Source: Hymenobacter baengnokdamensis
GTDB lineage: Bacteria > Bacteroidota > Bacteroidia > Cytophagales > Hymenobacteraceae
Length of the DNA stretch: 64,000 nucleotides
Direction of reading: 5' to 3'
Assembly: GCF_008728635.1 (NCBI RefSeq)
Contig: NZ_CP044285.1
Location: forward strand, 3,844,001 to 3,908,000
Shown here piece after piece: positions 23,144-34,408 of this stretch. Both the position numbers and the translations under genes were made by a program. The stretch's first letter is position 1. Every line of letters begins with the position of its first letter. The notes below the pieces were generated by a model, which saw nothing but the letters and a program-made list of their open reading frames with translations, was not told the origin of the DNA and ran no database searches.

Positions 23144-25084
23144 TTACTTCTCTACTGTCAGCCGGCCGTCGGGTAGGTAGGCGAGTTTTCCGTGCTCTAC
23201 CAATGCACGTAGCGCGGCGGTTACGGCCGTTGCTTCGGGAGCAGGATAATGTGCTACTACCTGGCGCGGCAGCAGCGGCGCCTGGCGCAGCAGCTCAAGT
23301 AACCCGGCTTGCAGCTCGGTGGCGCTTTCGGGCTTTTGCCGGGCTTTTTTGCGGGCCAGGCATACGTCGCATACCCCGCAGGCGGGCGCGTCGGGCTCGG
23401 CAAAGTAGTCGAGCAGCAGCTGCTGGCGGCACTGCGTAGTACTCGCCGCGTAGTCAAGCACGGCCTTAGTCTGGTGCTCCGTGAGCTGGCGGGCTGCCTT
23501 CAGGCGGCGCTCGTCGAGCGGCAGCTGGGCGGCATCGTAGCGGGGCGTGGTAAAAAGCGCTTGCGGCAGCTCGCGCCGGGGCTGGTAGTGCAGCACGCCG
23601 GTGCTGTGCAGGTAGCGCAGCTGGCGCACTACATCGGTAGTGCTCTGGCGCAGGTGCCGGGCCAGCGCACTTTCCGAAATACCCTGAAAAGCCACAAACA
23701 GCTCGCCCCCGTACAGCCGCAGCAGCGCTTTGATGAGCTGGTCGTGCTGGGCATTGGCTACCTGAAACTGATACAGGTCGTGCTGATTACTAATGAGCTG
23801 CACCCGCGCCGGCTGGTTCACCGCCTCGGTGAGCTGCACAAAGCCCTGCTGCTCCAATACTTTAAGGGCGTGGTGGGCATCGACGGCTTTGAGCCGGTAG
23901 GTTTCGGCAAACAGCCCGAGGTCGAAGTCGAATGCCACCAGCTCGCCGCCGCCCACGGCCGTGCGCGAGTAGTTGGCCAGCGCCTGGTACACGCGGCGTA
24001 CCACGTCGGGCGGCGGGTGCGCCAGCTGTGCCTGCCGGCGCAGACTGTCGGCATCGGCGGGGCCGCTGAGCAGCACGGCGAAGGCGTAGAGGCCGTCGCG
24101 CCCGGCGCGGCCGGCTTCCTGGTAATACGCTTCGAGCGTAGAAGGCGCGTCGAGGTGGGCTACCACGCGCACGTCGGGCTTGTCGATACCCATCCCGAAG
24201 GCATTGGTAGCCACCATTATCCGGGTTTTGTCGGTGAGCCAGGCCTGCTGGGTACGGGTGCGCTGCTCGGCGGGCAGGCCGGCATGGTACGCGGCGGCGG
24301 CCAGGCCCTGCTGCACCAGCCAGGCCGCCGTGTCTTCGGCCTGCCGGCGCGTGCGGGCATACACGATACCCGTTTTTTGCGGACCGATACCGCGCAGCAC
24401 TTCCAGCAGGCGGCGCTGCTTGTCCTCGGTTTGCAGCACCGAGTACGAGAGCTTGGGCCGGGCAAAGCTTTGGGTGAAGATACCGTAGCCGGGCCGAAAA
24501 CATAGTTTATTTACTATATCTTGCCGCACCTGGCTGGTGGCCGTAGCCGTGAGGGCAAGGCAGGGCACGGTGGCGGGTAGCAGCGCCCGCAGCTCGGCAA
24601 TGCGCAGGTAGGGCGGCCGAAAATCGTAGCCCCACTGCGAGAGGCAGTGTGCTTCGTCAATAGCCAGCAGCCCAACAGTCATACGGGCTACCCGCGCCCG
24701 AAAAAGGTCGGTCAGCAGGCGCTCGGGGCTGACGTAAAGAAACTTTACCTCGCGGCCGTACACGCAGTTATCCAGCGCCTGGTCTATTTCCTGGTGGCTC
24801 ATACCCGCGTAAATAGCCTCGGCTTTCAGCCCGCGCTTGCGCAGGTTTTCTACCTGGTCGCGCATCAGGGCAATGAGCGGAGTTACCACCACGCACAGCC
24901 CCGGCCGGACCAGCGCCGGTACCTGAAAGCACACGCTTTTGCCGCCGCCGGTGGGCAGCAGGGCCAGCGCGTCGTGGCCCTGAAGCACGGCCTCAATAAT
25001 TTCGGCCTGCCCCGGCCGAAACTGCTGATGCCCCCAGTACTGACGCAGTAGGGCAAGCGGTTCGGCAGCAAGGGGGGCAGACAT
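23144..25084 (-). CDS. recQ: ATP-dependent DNA helicase RecQ family
   Basis: 3'-5' DNA helicase for recombination repair and fork restart, 646 residues. Walker A (LLPTGGGKSVCFQVPAL, about 45), DEAH box (AIDEAHCLSQWGYDFRP, about 140) with the RecQ-specific aromatic loop, motif VI YYQEAGRAGRDG, then the zinc-binding Cys cluster (about 560-580: CRQQLLLDYF...CGVCDVC) and a winged-helix-like RQC. The C-terminus is short, with no evident HRDC domain. It reads toward the rhodanese gene. Confidence 0.94.
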   Translation of the reverse strand: MSAPLAAEPLALLRQYWGHQQFRPGQAEIIEAVLQGHDALALLPTGGGKSVCFQVPALVRPGLCVVVTPLIALMRDQVENLRKRGLKAEAIYAGMSHQEIDQALDNCVYGREVKFLYVSPERLLTDLFRARVARMTVGLLAIDEAHCLSQWGYDFRPPYLRIAELRALLPATVPCLALTATATSQVRQDIVNKLCFRPGYGIFTQSFARPKLSYSVLQTEDKQRRLLEVLRGIGPQKTGIVYARTRRQAEDTAAWLVQQGLAAAAYHAGLPAEQRTRTQQAWLTDKTRIMVATNAFGMGIDKPDVRVVAHLDAPSTLEAYYQEAGRAGRDGLYAFAVLLSGPADADSLRRQAQLAHPPPDVVRRVYQALANYSRTAVGGGELVAFDFDLGLFAETYRLKAVDAHHALKVLEQQGFVQLTEAVNQPARVQLISNQHDLYQFQVANAQHDQLIKALLRLYGGELFVAFQGISESALARHLRQSTTDVVRQLRYLHSTGVLHYQPRRELPQALFTTPRYDAAQLPLDERRLKAARQLTEHQTKAVLDYAASTTQCRQQLLLDYFAEPDAPACGVCDVCLARKKARQKPESATELQAGLLELLRQAPLLPRQVVAHYPAPEATAVTAALRALVEHGKLAYLPDGRLTVEK

Positions 25085-25232
25085 GCGGCAAAATTACTGC
25101 ATCTGAAGCCAGCGGGTATGCTTGCCGGCCACAGCCTGCCGCGCCCACCCCACGCCGGCTACGTACTTTTGCGCTTTCGGCCAGGCCCAAAAGGAGTCTG
25201 CATCTGGCTGGGCTTCGCGGGCGGGCATGAAA

Positions 25233-25261
25233 AAAGGCGAATAGCAGAGCCATTCGCCTTT
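25233..25261. terminator. Hairpin in recQ/deaminase spacer
   Basis: AAAGGCGAAT pairs with ATTCGCCTTT, flanked by an A-run on the left. It lies between divergent genes (25085-25381), so it is an orphan terminator-like element. The rest of that spacer shows nothing recognisable. Confidence 0.55.
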
Positions 25262-25381
25262 CCAACCAAAACACCTTAAAAAACTATTCTTTCACGCAGG
25301 TAGAACAAACTAGTCGGCAAAAGATTCCGGCTAATCGAAAATTTTCTTAGCTCCGTGAAGTAAAAAACTGATTCTCAACCC

Positions 25382-25879
25382 GTGAAAAATACAGATAGCT
25401 CACCTAATACCTCGCAGGCCGATTTTATGCGCGAAGCCATCCGGCTGTCGCTGGAAAAAATGCAGGCTGGCTTTGGCGGCCCCTTTGGCGCGGTCGTGGT
25501 GAAAGATGGTCAGATTATCGCCCGTGGCTTCAACCAGGTGACGAGCACCAACGACCCTACCTGTCACGCTGAGGTCGATGCTATCCGCAAGGCCTGCCAG
25601 GCGCTGGGCACCTTTCAGCTCGCTGGCTGCGACCTGTACACCAGCTGCGAGCCCTGCCCCATGTGCCTCGGCGCTATCTACTGGGCGCGGCCGGCGCGGG
25701 TTTTCTATGCCAACACCAAAGCCGACGCTGCGGCCATCGGCTTCGACGACCAGTTTATCTACGATGAGATTGATAAGCCACTGGCCGAGCGCACCTTACC
25801 TATGCAGCAGCTTTTGCGCGAGGAGGCGCTTGGGTCGTTTCAAGCCTGGGCATCCCGGGAAGACCGCACCGAGTATTAA
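25382..25879 (+). CDS. Nucleoside/guanine deaminase family protein
   Basis: Zinc-dependent cytidine-deaminase-fold enzyme, 165 residues, cytosolic. The zinc site is HAEVDAIRKAC (His plus proton-shuttling Glu) and PCPMCLGAIYWA (two Cys). The C-terminal part DAAAIGFDDQFIYDEI is characteristic of GuaD-type guanine deaminases (guanine to xanthine), not of tRNA adenosine deaminase TadA. Purine salvage is therefore the likely role. It stands alone; the next gene converges on it. Confidence 0.9.
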   Translation: MKNTDSSPNTSQADFMREAIRLSLEKMQAGFGGPFGAVVVKDGQIIARGFNQVTSTNDPTCHAEVDAIRKACQALGTFQLAGCDLYTSCEPCPMCLGAIYWARPARVFYANTKADAAAIGFDDQFIYDEIDKPLAERTLPMQQLLREEALGSFQAWASREDRTEY

Positions 25880-25945
25880 TATCTAAGCCGCGGATTCGGC
25901 GGATTTTTCGGATTAGTCAGATTTTGAGAGCGGGGTGGTGCGGTG

Positions 25946-26335
25946 CTAGCTTGCCGGCGCGTCGATAAGGGCCGTGGCCTCAATTTCAACCAGCAGGCGT
26001 GGGTCGATGAGAGCGGCTACCTGCACCATCGTCGTAACGGGCCGAATCTCACCGAATACTTCGCCGTGCGCCCGCCCCACGGCCTCCCACTCGGCTATGT
26101 TGGTGACAAACATACGCGTGCGTACTACGTCGGCCAGCGTGGCGCCGGCCTCCGCCAGTGCGGCGGCTATTTTTTCCAGAATGCGCTTGGTTTGCGCATA
26201 TTCATCACTGCCGCTGATGGTTTCGCCGTCCTGGGCGGTAGTGCCCGCTACTTCTACTACCTGCCCCACGCGCACCGCGCGCGAGTAGCCCACGCTGGCC
26301 TCCCACGGGGCACCGGATGAAATAAGTTGTCGCAT
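25946..26335 (-). CDS. RidA/YjgF family enamine deaminase
   Basis: A 129-residue Rid-family protein. The family removes reactive 2-aminoacrylate-type enamines/imines formed by PLP enzymes. Seen: [19 protein letters not shown], the conserved Arg in [11 protein letters not shown] that binds the carboxylate, and EIEATALID near the end. The trimer-forming fold is expected. The subgroup cannot be set from sequence by eye. It lies 3' to a strong terminator that separates it from gyrB. Confidence 0.9.
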   Translation of the reverse strand: MRQLISSGAPWEASVGYSRAVRVGQVVEVAGTTAQDGETISGSDEYAQTKRILEKIAAALAEAGATLADVVRTRMFVTNIAEWEAVGRAHGEVFGEIRPVTTMVQVAALIDPRLLVEIEATALIDAPAS

Positions 26336-26360
26336 AAAGCAAAAGTAGCCCAGTCATCAC

Positions 26361-26391
26361 AAAAAAGGCCACCCGCACGGGTGGCCTTTTT
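26361..26391. terminator. gyrB terminator
   Basis: AAAAAAGGCCACCC-GCAC-GGGTGGCCTTTTT. Near-perfect stem with U-runs in both directions, placed after gyrB on the minus strand. Confidence 0.92.
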
Positions 26392-26441
26392 ACGTCTACA
26401 AAATCCGTGAAATTCGTTGAAATCCGAGCTAATCAGTGGTC

Positions 26442-28541
<2,100 letters not shown>

Positions 28542-28580
28542 CTAGCTTTCGCGCAGCTTTTTCCGGGTATTTTCAGGCGC

Positions 28581-28618
28581 AAAAAAAGCCTCTGCCGGGG
28601 CCGGCAGAGGCTTTTTTT
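28581..28618. terminator. Terminator downstream of tRNA-Arg
   Basis: AAAAAAAGCCTCTGCCGG/CCGGCAGAGGCTTTTTTT, an 18-bp perfect stem. On the minus strand it follows tRNA-Arg by 38 nt and precedes the gyrB promoter region. Confidence 0.92.
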
Positions 28619-28656
28619 CGGGTAAAGACCGGCTCCATTTCAGGACTTGAATAAAG

Positions 28657-28730
28657 TGGCCCCAATTGGATTCGAACCAATGACCGGCTACTTAGAAGGT
28701 AGCTGCTCTATCCAGCTGAGCTATGGGGTC
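28657..28730 (-). tRNA. tRNA-Arg (TCT)
   Basis: A 74-nt cloverleaf. Acceptor GACCCCA/TGGGGCC with one wobble, D-arm GCTC/GAGC, anticodon stem GCTAC/GTAGC with loop CTTCTAA (anticodon TCT), T-arm ATTGG-TTCGAAT-CCAAT, discriminator A. No CCA encoded. Confidence 0.96.
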
Positions 28731-28742
28731 TTAACGAAAAAA

Positions 28743-28783
28743 TAGCATATTCAACAAAAAAATTATCTTTGTTGAATATGCTA
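28743..28783 (-). terminator. Terminator downstream of tRNA-Pro
   Basis: A 16-bp perfect AT-rich stem (TAGCATATTCAACAAA and its complement), followed on the minus strand by TTTTTT. Confidence 0.88.
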
Positions 28784-28797
28784 CATTTTTTACTATG

Positions 28798-28871
28798 TCG
28801 GGGTGGCAGGATTCGAACCTACGACCTCCTGGTCCCAAACCAGGCGCGATACCGGGCTACGCTACACCCCG
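28798..28871 (-). tRNA. tRNA-Pro (TGG)
   Basis: A 74-nt cloverleaf. Acceptor CGGGGTG/CACCCCG, anticodon stem CCTGG/CCAGG with loop TTTGGGA (anticodon TGG), T-arm GTAGG-TTCGAAT-CCTGC, discriminator A. No CCA encoded. Confidence 0.96.
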
Positions 28872-28881
28872 AGGAAACTAA

Positions 28882-28923
28882 TTAAGAATGAGGAAGTGTA
28901 AATGCTTACTTCCTCATTCTTAA
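28882..28923 (-). terminator. Hairpin between tRNA-Ser and tRNA-Pro
   Basis: A 16-bp perfect stem, TTAAGAATGAGGAAGT and its complement, directly after tRNA-Ser on the minus strand. The U-run is weak. Confidence 0.7.
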
Positions 28924-28934
28924 CTTAACTACTG

Positions 28935-29022
28935 CGGAGAAGGGGGGATTCGAACCCCCGGTAACCTTTAGAGCTACGGCAGTTTAGCAAACTACTGGTT
29001 TCAGCCACTCACCCACTTCTCC
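28935..29022 (-). tRNA. tRNA-Ser (GCT)
   Basis: An 88-nt class II tRNA. Acceptor GGAGAAG/CTTCTCC, discriminator G as in serine tRNAs, anticodon stem GTAGT/ACTGC with loop TTGCTAA (anticodon GCT), long variable arm, T-arm GGGGG-TTCGAAT-CCCCC. Confidence 0.95.
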
Positions 29023-29210
29023 GTACAAGTGGCTTGCTAACGCCCTGTTGGCCTTAGCGGCTGCAAATATACGGCGATGCCCCGAAAATCCGCAGCTTTT
29101 TTTGAACTTTCTAGCCGGCCGATTCGCAACTGCTTGCTGCGGAACCTGCTGGCTGCTGGCTGGCCAGGCATATTTTTGGTTTTGCGGCCCTTTACCCGTC
29201 CTTTGCGCCC

Positions 29211-30227
29211 ATGTTTACCTGGGCGTACCCCGATTTTTGGCTGGCCGCCGCCGGGCTGATCCTGCTTAGCCTGCTGCTGGTGCTTTACACCAGCCGCACC
29301 CGGCGGCTGAGCCGGCGACTCGGCCTGGGAGCCGGCCGGCTGGCCTGGAAACTGCCGCTACGCCTGGCTACGGGCGGGCTGCTGCTGCTGGCCTGGCTGG
29401 GCCCGGCCCTGGGGGTGCGCCGGCAGGCCGTGCGCAACAGTGGCCAGGATGTGTGGCTGCTGGTAGACGTATCGCGCTCGATGGATGCCGCCGACGTAGC
29501 GCCGACGCGCCTGCTGCGGGCGCAGGCGGCGCTTAGCGAACTGGTAGCGGCGTTTCCGGCCGACCGACTCGGGCTTATCGTTTTTGGGGCCGATGCCTAC
29601 GTGCAATGCCCGCTTACCTACGACCAATCGGCGCTGCAGCTGTTTCTGAGTACGCTGAGCACCCGCCTTACTGCCCCCGGCCCCACCACCCTGCGCGCGC
29701 CGCTAGACCTGCTGCTGAGCCGCCTGGCACCGGCTGCCCCGGTGCCTGCGCCGGGTGGAGCCGCAGCCAGCGCTCCGCCCCGCACGACCTCGGCAGTAGT
29801 GGTAAGCGATGGCGAAGACTTTGGCGAGAACCTGGAGCCGGTGCTCCAGGCACTGGGGCGCACCGGGGCGCGGGTATATACCGTGGGCGTAGGCACCGCG
29901 GCCGGGGGCGCGGTGCCTGCACCGGGCGGCAAGGCTCCCCTGTACGATGCCCGGGGGGCCACCGTAATAAGCCGGCTGCGCGAGGCTCCTCTGCTGCAGA
30001 TAGCCGCCCAGACCGGCGGCCAGTACGTGGCGCTCAATGACCGGGAAAACGGCTTGTCCATGCTGCTGGCCGGCCTGCGAGCCCTGCCGGCCCCCCTGGC
30101 CAGCGCCACGGCCAGCCGCACGGTGGCAGTGGCCGATAACCGCTACCGCTATCCTCTGGGGCTGGCGCTGGTACTCCTGCTGCTCGACAGCCTTATTACC
30201 GTGCGCGTACTGCGTTTTCCACAATGA
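29211..30227 (+). CDS. VWA-domain protein, BatB-like
   Basis: Membrane-anchored von Willebrand A domain protein of the Bat (Bacteroides aerotolerance) group, 338 residues. Helices near the N-terminus (about 10-26 and 50-68), then the periplasmic VWA domain with the MIDAS motif VDVSRSMDAADV (about 89-100), and a final helix near the C-terminus (YPLGLALVLLLLDSLITV). The last codons overlap the next gene by ATGA, so translation is coupled. Bat proteins are tied to oxygen or envelope stress; the usual MoxR/BatA/BatD partners are not adjacent here. Confidence 0.88.
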   Translation: MFTWAYPDFWLAAAGLILLSLLLVLYTSRTRRLSRRLGLGAGRLAWKLPLRLATGGLLLLAWLGPALGVRRQAVRNSGQDVWLLVDVSRSMDAADVAPTRLLRAQAALSELVAAFPADRLGLIVFGADAYVQCPLTYDQSALQLFLSTLSTRLTAPGPTTLRAPLDLLLSRLAPAAPVPAPGGAAASAPPRTTSAVVVSDGEDFGENLEPVLQALGRTGARVYTVGVGTAAGGAVPAPGGKAPLYDARGATVISRLREAPLLQIAAQTGGQYVALNDRENGLSMLLAGLRALPAPLASATASRTVAVADNRYRYPLGLALVLLLLDSLITVRVLRFPQ

Positions 30228-31276
30228 AAACAGGCCTTTTCGCGTTGCTACTTGCCTTATTGGGGACAAGCCTGCCGGGCTGGAACTGGCTTGTGCGCGT
30301 GCAGGAGCAGAATTTGGCGCAGGCACAGGCCCTGCAGGCCAGCCGGCGCGGCCAGCCCGCGGAGGCTGCCCGCCTCTACGCACGGGCAGTAGCCCTGGCC
30401 AACCGGCACGGGCTGGCCCCGGCCCTGCTGCTTAACCTGGCTCACGCGCAGGCGCAGGCCGGGCAGACTGCCGCGGCCCGGGCGACGTATGGACGACTGA
30501 TAGCGCAGAACGTACCCGCGGCTATTGGCAGCACGGCCCGGCAACAGCTGGCCGGCTTATTGGCCGGCGAGGGTCAGCTGCCGCAGGCTATCGGCTTGCT
30601 GCGCGAGGCATTGCGGCTCAATCCCAGCAATAGCACAGCAAAATATAACTATGAGCTATTGATTCAATACGCAAGCAGCATAAACCATACTCAGCCCACT
30701 GCGCCCCAGCTGGCTGAGCAGCCGCCCGCCCGCCGCCCGCCGCCCACCCCAGACTCAGCGGCCGCCCAGCAAGGGGCAGGCCATCGCCCCGAGCCTACGC
30801 CGAAGCCAGGCAATGACAAGCCGGGTGAAGTGCCCGATGCGGCGCAGCCCCCGCCTCCGGGCAGTGCAGACGGGGCCGCGCAGCCTGCGGCCAATGGAAA
30901 GCCCAGCCCGAATAAGGGCTCGACGCCTCCTGGTGCGGGCTCCCACGCTGGCAGTGGCGTTAAGCCAGGCTCCGACGGCCCCAAACGGCCCGTTCCGACC
31001 GGGACTGGCCGCGGCTCAGAGCGCGGCCTCGACCCTGACGCTACGGCGCCAGGCCCGCCCGCCGCTGGCGCAAGCCACCGGCTTGGTACCGAAGCCGCCA
31101 CCAGCACCGACCTCCAACTCCAGACGCAGCGCGAGCGCCTCAACGCAATGGACCTGACTCCCGAACAGGCCCGGCAGGTGCTGGAAGCCCTGCGGGCCAG
31201 TGAGCAGCAGTATTTACAGCAGCGCCCCCGCGCCCGCCAGGGTACGACACCGCCGGCCGGCCAGCCAACCTGGTGA
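30224..31276 (+). CDS. TPR protein, BatC-like
   Basis: A 350-residue exported or membrane-anchored protein: hydrophobic N-terminus (LFALLLALLGTSLPG), TPR-type helical repeats at about 25-140 (EAARLYARAVALANRHG, LPQAIGLLREALRLNPSN), then 150 residues of Pro/Gly/Ala-rich low-complexity linker and a short conserved end (MDLTPEQARQVLEALRASEQQYLQQ). The end motif (EQ..LQ) is typical of BatC. It probably scaffolds the VWA protein encoded just upstream. Confidence 0.85.
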   Translation: MKTGLFALLLALLGTSLPGWNWLVRVQEQNLAQAQALQASRRGQPAEAARLYARAVALANRHGLAPALLLNLAHAQAQAGQTAAARATYGRLIAQNVPAAIGSTARQQLAGLLAGEGQLPQAIGLLREALRLNPSNSTAKYNYELLIQYASSINHTQPTAPQLAEQPPARRPPPTPDSAAAQQGAGHRPEPTPKPGNDKPGEVPDAAQPPPPGSADGAAQPAANGKPSPNKGSTPPGAGSHAGSGVKPGSDGPKRPVPTGTGRGSERGLDPDATAPGPPAAGASHRLGTEAATSTDLQLQTQRERLNAMDLTPEQARQVLEALRASEQQYLQQRPRARQGTTPPAGQPTW

Positions 31277-31296
31277 GCCGGCGCGGCCGGGCGTCG

Positions 31297-31304
31297 TACT
31301 TTTG
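31297..31304 (+). promoter_or_regulatory. Bacteroidota -7 box (TACTTTTG) for the thiolase gene
   Basis: Exact TAnnTTTG, 20 bp after the BatC-like stop and 116 bp before the thiolase ATG. No clear -33. Confidence 0.5.
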
Positions 31305-31419
31305 GGCCAACGAACGAAGGTTTGTTAGCTTTTGTGGGCGTCGGGCGGGGCAGGCCCGCTCAGCCGCCTTCGCTTACCCGTACTCTGGCGTCATTTCTTA
31401 CCTCCCACCCCACCCCGTT

Positions 31420-32601
31420 ATGCAAGTAAAAGAAGTTGTTATTGTAGCTGCCGTGCGCACGCCCATTGGTTCATTTGGTGGTGCCCTGGCCTCGCTTTCG
31501 GCCACCGAGCTCGGTGCCATTGCCCTGAAAGGAGCGCTCGACAAAGCGGGCGTAGCGCCCGAGCTGGTTGAGCAAGTGATTATGGGCAACGTAATCTCGG
31601 CTAACCTGGGCCAGGCGCCGGCCCGCCAGGCGGCCAAAAAAGCCGGCTTGCCCGATACCGTGGAATGCACCACGGTAAACAAGGTGTGTGCCTCGGGTTC
31701 GAAGGCAATTATGTTTGCTGCCCAGGCCATTATGCTGGGCCAGGCCGAGGTTATTCTGGCTGGTGGCATGGAAAGCATGAGCAACGTGCCTTACTACCTC
31801 GACAAGGCGCGCTTCGGCGCTAAATATGGTAATGGCCAGATGATTGACGGCCTGGTGCGCGACGGTCTCTGGGACCCCTACCACGACTACGCCATGGGCA
31901 ACGCAGCCGATGCCACAGCCAAGCACTATGGCATCACGCGCGAGGAGCAGGATGCCTTTGCCCGCCAGAGCTACGAGCGCAGCGCCGCGGCTGCCCAGGC
32001 CGGCAAAAAGAAAGAAGAGATTGTGCCCGTGACCATTACCGTGCGCGGCAAGGAAACCGTGGTGAGCGACGACGAGGAGTACACGAAGGTGCAATTCGAT
32101 AAATTTGCCGCCCTCAAGCCCGCCTTTACCAAGGAAGGCACCGTGACGGCGGCCAACGCCTCTACCCTCAACGACGGAGCCGCCGCCGTGCTGCTGATGA
32201 GCCGCGAAAAAGCCGATGCGCTGGGTATCAAGCCCCTGGCCCGCATTCGTGGCTTTGCCGATGCTGAGCAGGCGCCCGAATGGTTCACAACCACGCCTTC
32301 ACTGGCCATTCCAAAGGCGCTGAAAAACGCCGGTCTGGCTGCGGCTGACGTAGATTTCTACGAAATCAACGAGGCGTTCTCAGTGGTTTCGCTGGCCAAC
32401 AACAAGCTCCTCAACCTGGAAGGCAGCAAGGTAAACGTGTATGGCGGAGCCGTGAGTTTGGGCCATCCGCTGGGCGCTTCGGGCGCGCGCATCGTGACCA
32501 CGCTACTGAGCGTACTGGAGCAGGAAGGCGGCAAAATCGGCGTAACGGGCATCTGCAACGGCGGTGGCGGGGCCAGTTCCATTGTGCTCGAAAAGCTGTA
32601 A
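31420..32601 (+). CDS. Acetyl-CoA C-acetyltransferase (thiolase)
   Basis: Cytosolic thiolase, 393 residues, joining or cleaving acyl-CoA with acetyl-CoA. Nucleophile Cys90 in VNKVCASGSKAI, the GHPLGASGARI histidine motif, and the second Cys in GICNGGGGASS are all present. N-terminus VVIVAAVRTPIGSFGGAL is standard. Length and motifs fit the biosynthetic AtoB/PhaA type. I chose the ATG at 31420; a longer frame upstream lacks thiolase character. Followed by a 133-bp inverted repeat. Confidence 0.95.
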   Translation: MQVKEVVIVAAVRTPIGSFGGALASLSATELGAIALKGALDKAGVAPELVEQVIMGNVISANLGQAPARQAAKKAGLPDTVECTTVNKVCASGSKAIMFAAQAIMLGQAEVILAGGMESMSNVPYYLDKARFGAKYGNGQMIDGLVRDGLWDPYHDYAMGNAADATAKHYGITREEQDAFARQSYERSAAAAQAGKKKEEIVPVTITVRGKETVVSDDEEYTKVQFDKFAALKPAFTKEGTVTAANASTLNDGAAAVLLMSREKADALGIKPLARIRGFADAEQAPEWFTTTPSLAIPKALKNAGLAAADVDFYEINEAFSVVSLANNKLLNLEGSKVNVYGGAVSLGHPLGASGARIVTTLLSVLEQEGGKIGVTGICNGGGGASSIVLEKL

Positions 32602-32733
32602 GCGCAAAGTTTCGCAAAGTTGGCAGAGTTCCGCAGAGCATTGGCTTTGCGGAACTCTTTTTTGTGGAGAATGTCAAGCTGCTGGCTTTATCCACCTTAG
32701 CGAAACTCTGCCAACTTTGCGAAACTTTGCGCT
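32601..32733. repeat. Large inverted repeat (30-nt perfect arms)
   Basis: Left arm AGCGCAAAGTTTCGCAAAGT... (32601-32630) is the exact complement of 32704-32733. Inside, GTTCCGCA/TGCGGAAC forms a second hairpin followed by CTTTTTTG, so it also serves as terminator of the thiolase gene. The first arm starts 0-1 bp after the stop codon. Confidence 0.85.
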
Positions 32734-32763
32734 AAAAAACACCTGCGCCGCGTTACTCCTGCT

Positions 32764-34215
32764 ATGCGATACCTGTTGCTTTTTTTGCTGTTGCCTTTTG
32801 CTGCCCAGGCCCAGCGCTCGCAGCGCATTGTCATTTATTTCGACTCAACTAGGATTCACCCCCACGAGATTTTTCGGGCGCTCGTAGCCCACGATACCGT
32901 GATGCAGGGGCCGTACAAGCGGTTTTATCCTAACGGCCGCCTCGAAGCTCAAACGCGCTACACCGACGGCAAGCGCGATTCACTATATATAGAATTTCAT
33001 GCAAATGGCCAGCGGCGGCTGGAAGCTACCTACGTAGCCGGCGTGCGCCAGGGGGCATTCAAAACATATTACCCTGGCGGTAAGGTGGCCCAGGAAGGCA
33101 CTTTTCTGGATGATGAGCCCAACGGGCCGCTCACCACTTACCACCCCACCGGCGAGATAAAGCTGCAAACCACGCTCACCAAAGGCCAGCCCAACGGGGC
33201 AGTGCGCGAGCTATACGCCAACGGCCAGCTCGCTGCCGAGGTCATGTATGCCAATGGCCAGCCCAACGGCGCAGTGAAGTTTTATTACCCCAGCGGCAAG
33301 CTACAGAGCGAAGGCATGCTGCGCAATGGCCTGCTGGCCAGCTCCTACAAAACGTATTTTGAAAGCGGCCAGCTGGAGAGCGAAACGGTGATGGACGAGA
33401 AAACCGGCAAGGGGCGCTACCGCTCCTTTTACCCCAGCGGGCAGCTGCAGACCGAAGGCACCTACTCGCCCGCCGCCGTGCGCGAGCGCCAGGTACGCAA
33501 CCCGCTCGGCGACGACCTTACCAAGCGCGTAGCACCGCGCACCGGCACCTCGGCCCTCGACGGGCCGGCCACGTCGTACTACGAAAGCGGCAAGGTGAAG
33601 GGCAAGACTACCTACCGCCTGGGGGCCCCCACCGGCCGGGGCACCACTTACTACGAAGATGGCCAGGTGAAGGAAGAAACGGACTACGCCGCCCAGGGCC
33701 GCGACCGCAAGGTAGTGCGCTACTACGACGCGGCCGGCCAGCCCCGGCAGGCCGAGGAGCAGTACAAAAGCAACCGCCCCGCCGGCACCTGGCGCGAGTT
33801 TTACCCCGATGGCAAAACGCCCCGCCAGGTCGAAACCTACGCGGCCAATGGCAAGCTCACGGGCGAGCGCCTGACTTATTTCGACAGCGGAAAAGTGCAA
33901 ACCCGCCAGCAGTTTGACGTGAATGGGCTGCAAACCGGGCCGGGCCAGGAGTTTTACGCGAGCGGCCAGGTACGCAAAGAAGCCAACTACCTCAAAGGAT
34001 TGCCGTCGGGCGCATTTGAGGAGTTTCACGAAGATGGTAGTCCGGCCGTGACCGGCCAGTATAAAAACGGCAAGCAAAGCGGCGACTGGATATATTATAA
34101 AGCGAATGGTCATGGCATCGAGCGCCAGGTAACCTACCGCGACGGCCGGCCCCAGGGCTCGGGCAGCCGCGCCAGGCTCAACGGCAAGCCCTTCGTGCCC
34201 AAGAAAAAGAAGTAG
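32764..34215 (+). CDS. Secreted MORN-type repeat protein
   Basis: A 483-residue exported protein made of about 15 repeats of 20-24 residues of the MORN_2/YwqK type, each like G-x-x-x-x-Y-[YF]-x-[SND]-G-[KQ]-[LV]-x-x-E. Signal peptide 1-16 ending AQA. These repeats form a long beta-meander; in bacteria they are often annotated as antitoxin YwqK, but there is no toxin here and the export signal points to an envelope role. The C-terminus is very basic (FVPKKKK). Function unknown. Confidence 0.88.
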   Translation: MRYLLLFLLLPFAAQAQRSQRIVIYFDSTRIHPHEIFRALVAHDTVMQGPYKRFYPNGRLEAQTRYTDGKRDSLYIEFHANGQRRLEATYVAGVRQGAFKTYYPGGKVAQEGTFLDDEPNGPLTTYHPTGEIKLQTTLTKGQPNGAVRELYANGQLAAEVMYANGQPNGAVKFYYPSGKLQSEGMLRNGLLASSYKTYFESGQLESETVMDEKTGKGRYRSFYPSGQLQTEGTYSPAAVRERQVRNPLGDDLTKRVAPRTGTSALDGPATSYYESGKVKGKTTYRLGAPTGRGTTYYEDGQVKEETDYAAQGRDRKVVRYYDAAGQPRQAEEQYKSNRPAGTWREFYPDGKTPRQVETYAANGKLTGERLTYFDSGKVQTRQQFDVNGLQTGPGQEFYASGQVRKEANYLKGLPSGAFEEFHEDGSPAVTGQYKNGKQSGDWIYYKANGHGIERQVTYRDGRPQGSGSRARLNGKPFVPKKKK

Positions 34216-34244
34216 CCGGCTCTCAGCGTCGCTATTTATAAAGT

Positions 34245-34278
34245 CAGATTATCAAGGCAGCAAGACTTTGATAATCTG
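34245..34278. terminator. Hairpin after the MORN gene
   Basis: CAGATTATCAA/TTGATAATCTG around a 12-nt loop, 30 bp after the stop. It lacks a clean U-run. Confidence 0.5.
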
Positions 34279-34408
34279 GCTCTTACTCAGTATAACAACC
34301 TGTTTCAAGCGTCCTTTTTCAGCAAACTAAATACTACCACCCTGGTAGGCCCTCGCGTAGCTTCGCCGCCACCGCTGCTACTCTGGCAGCGCGTCAGCTA
34401 CCACTTGC

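Noticed and set aside
32764..34215. YwqK-type antitoxin reading of the MORN-repeat protein
   Set aside because: It has a signal peptide and no toxin gene beside it; the antitoxin label is only inherited from the repeat family name.
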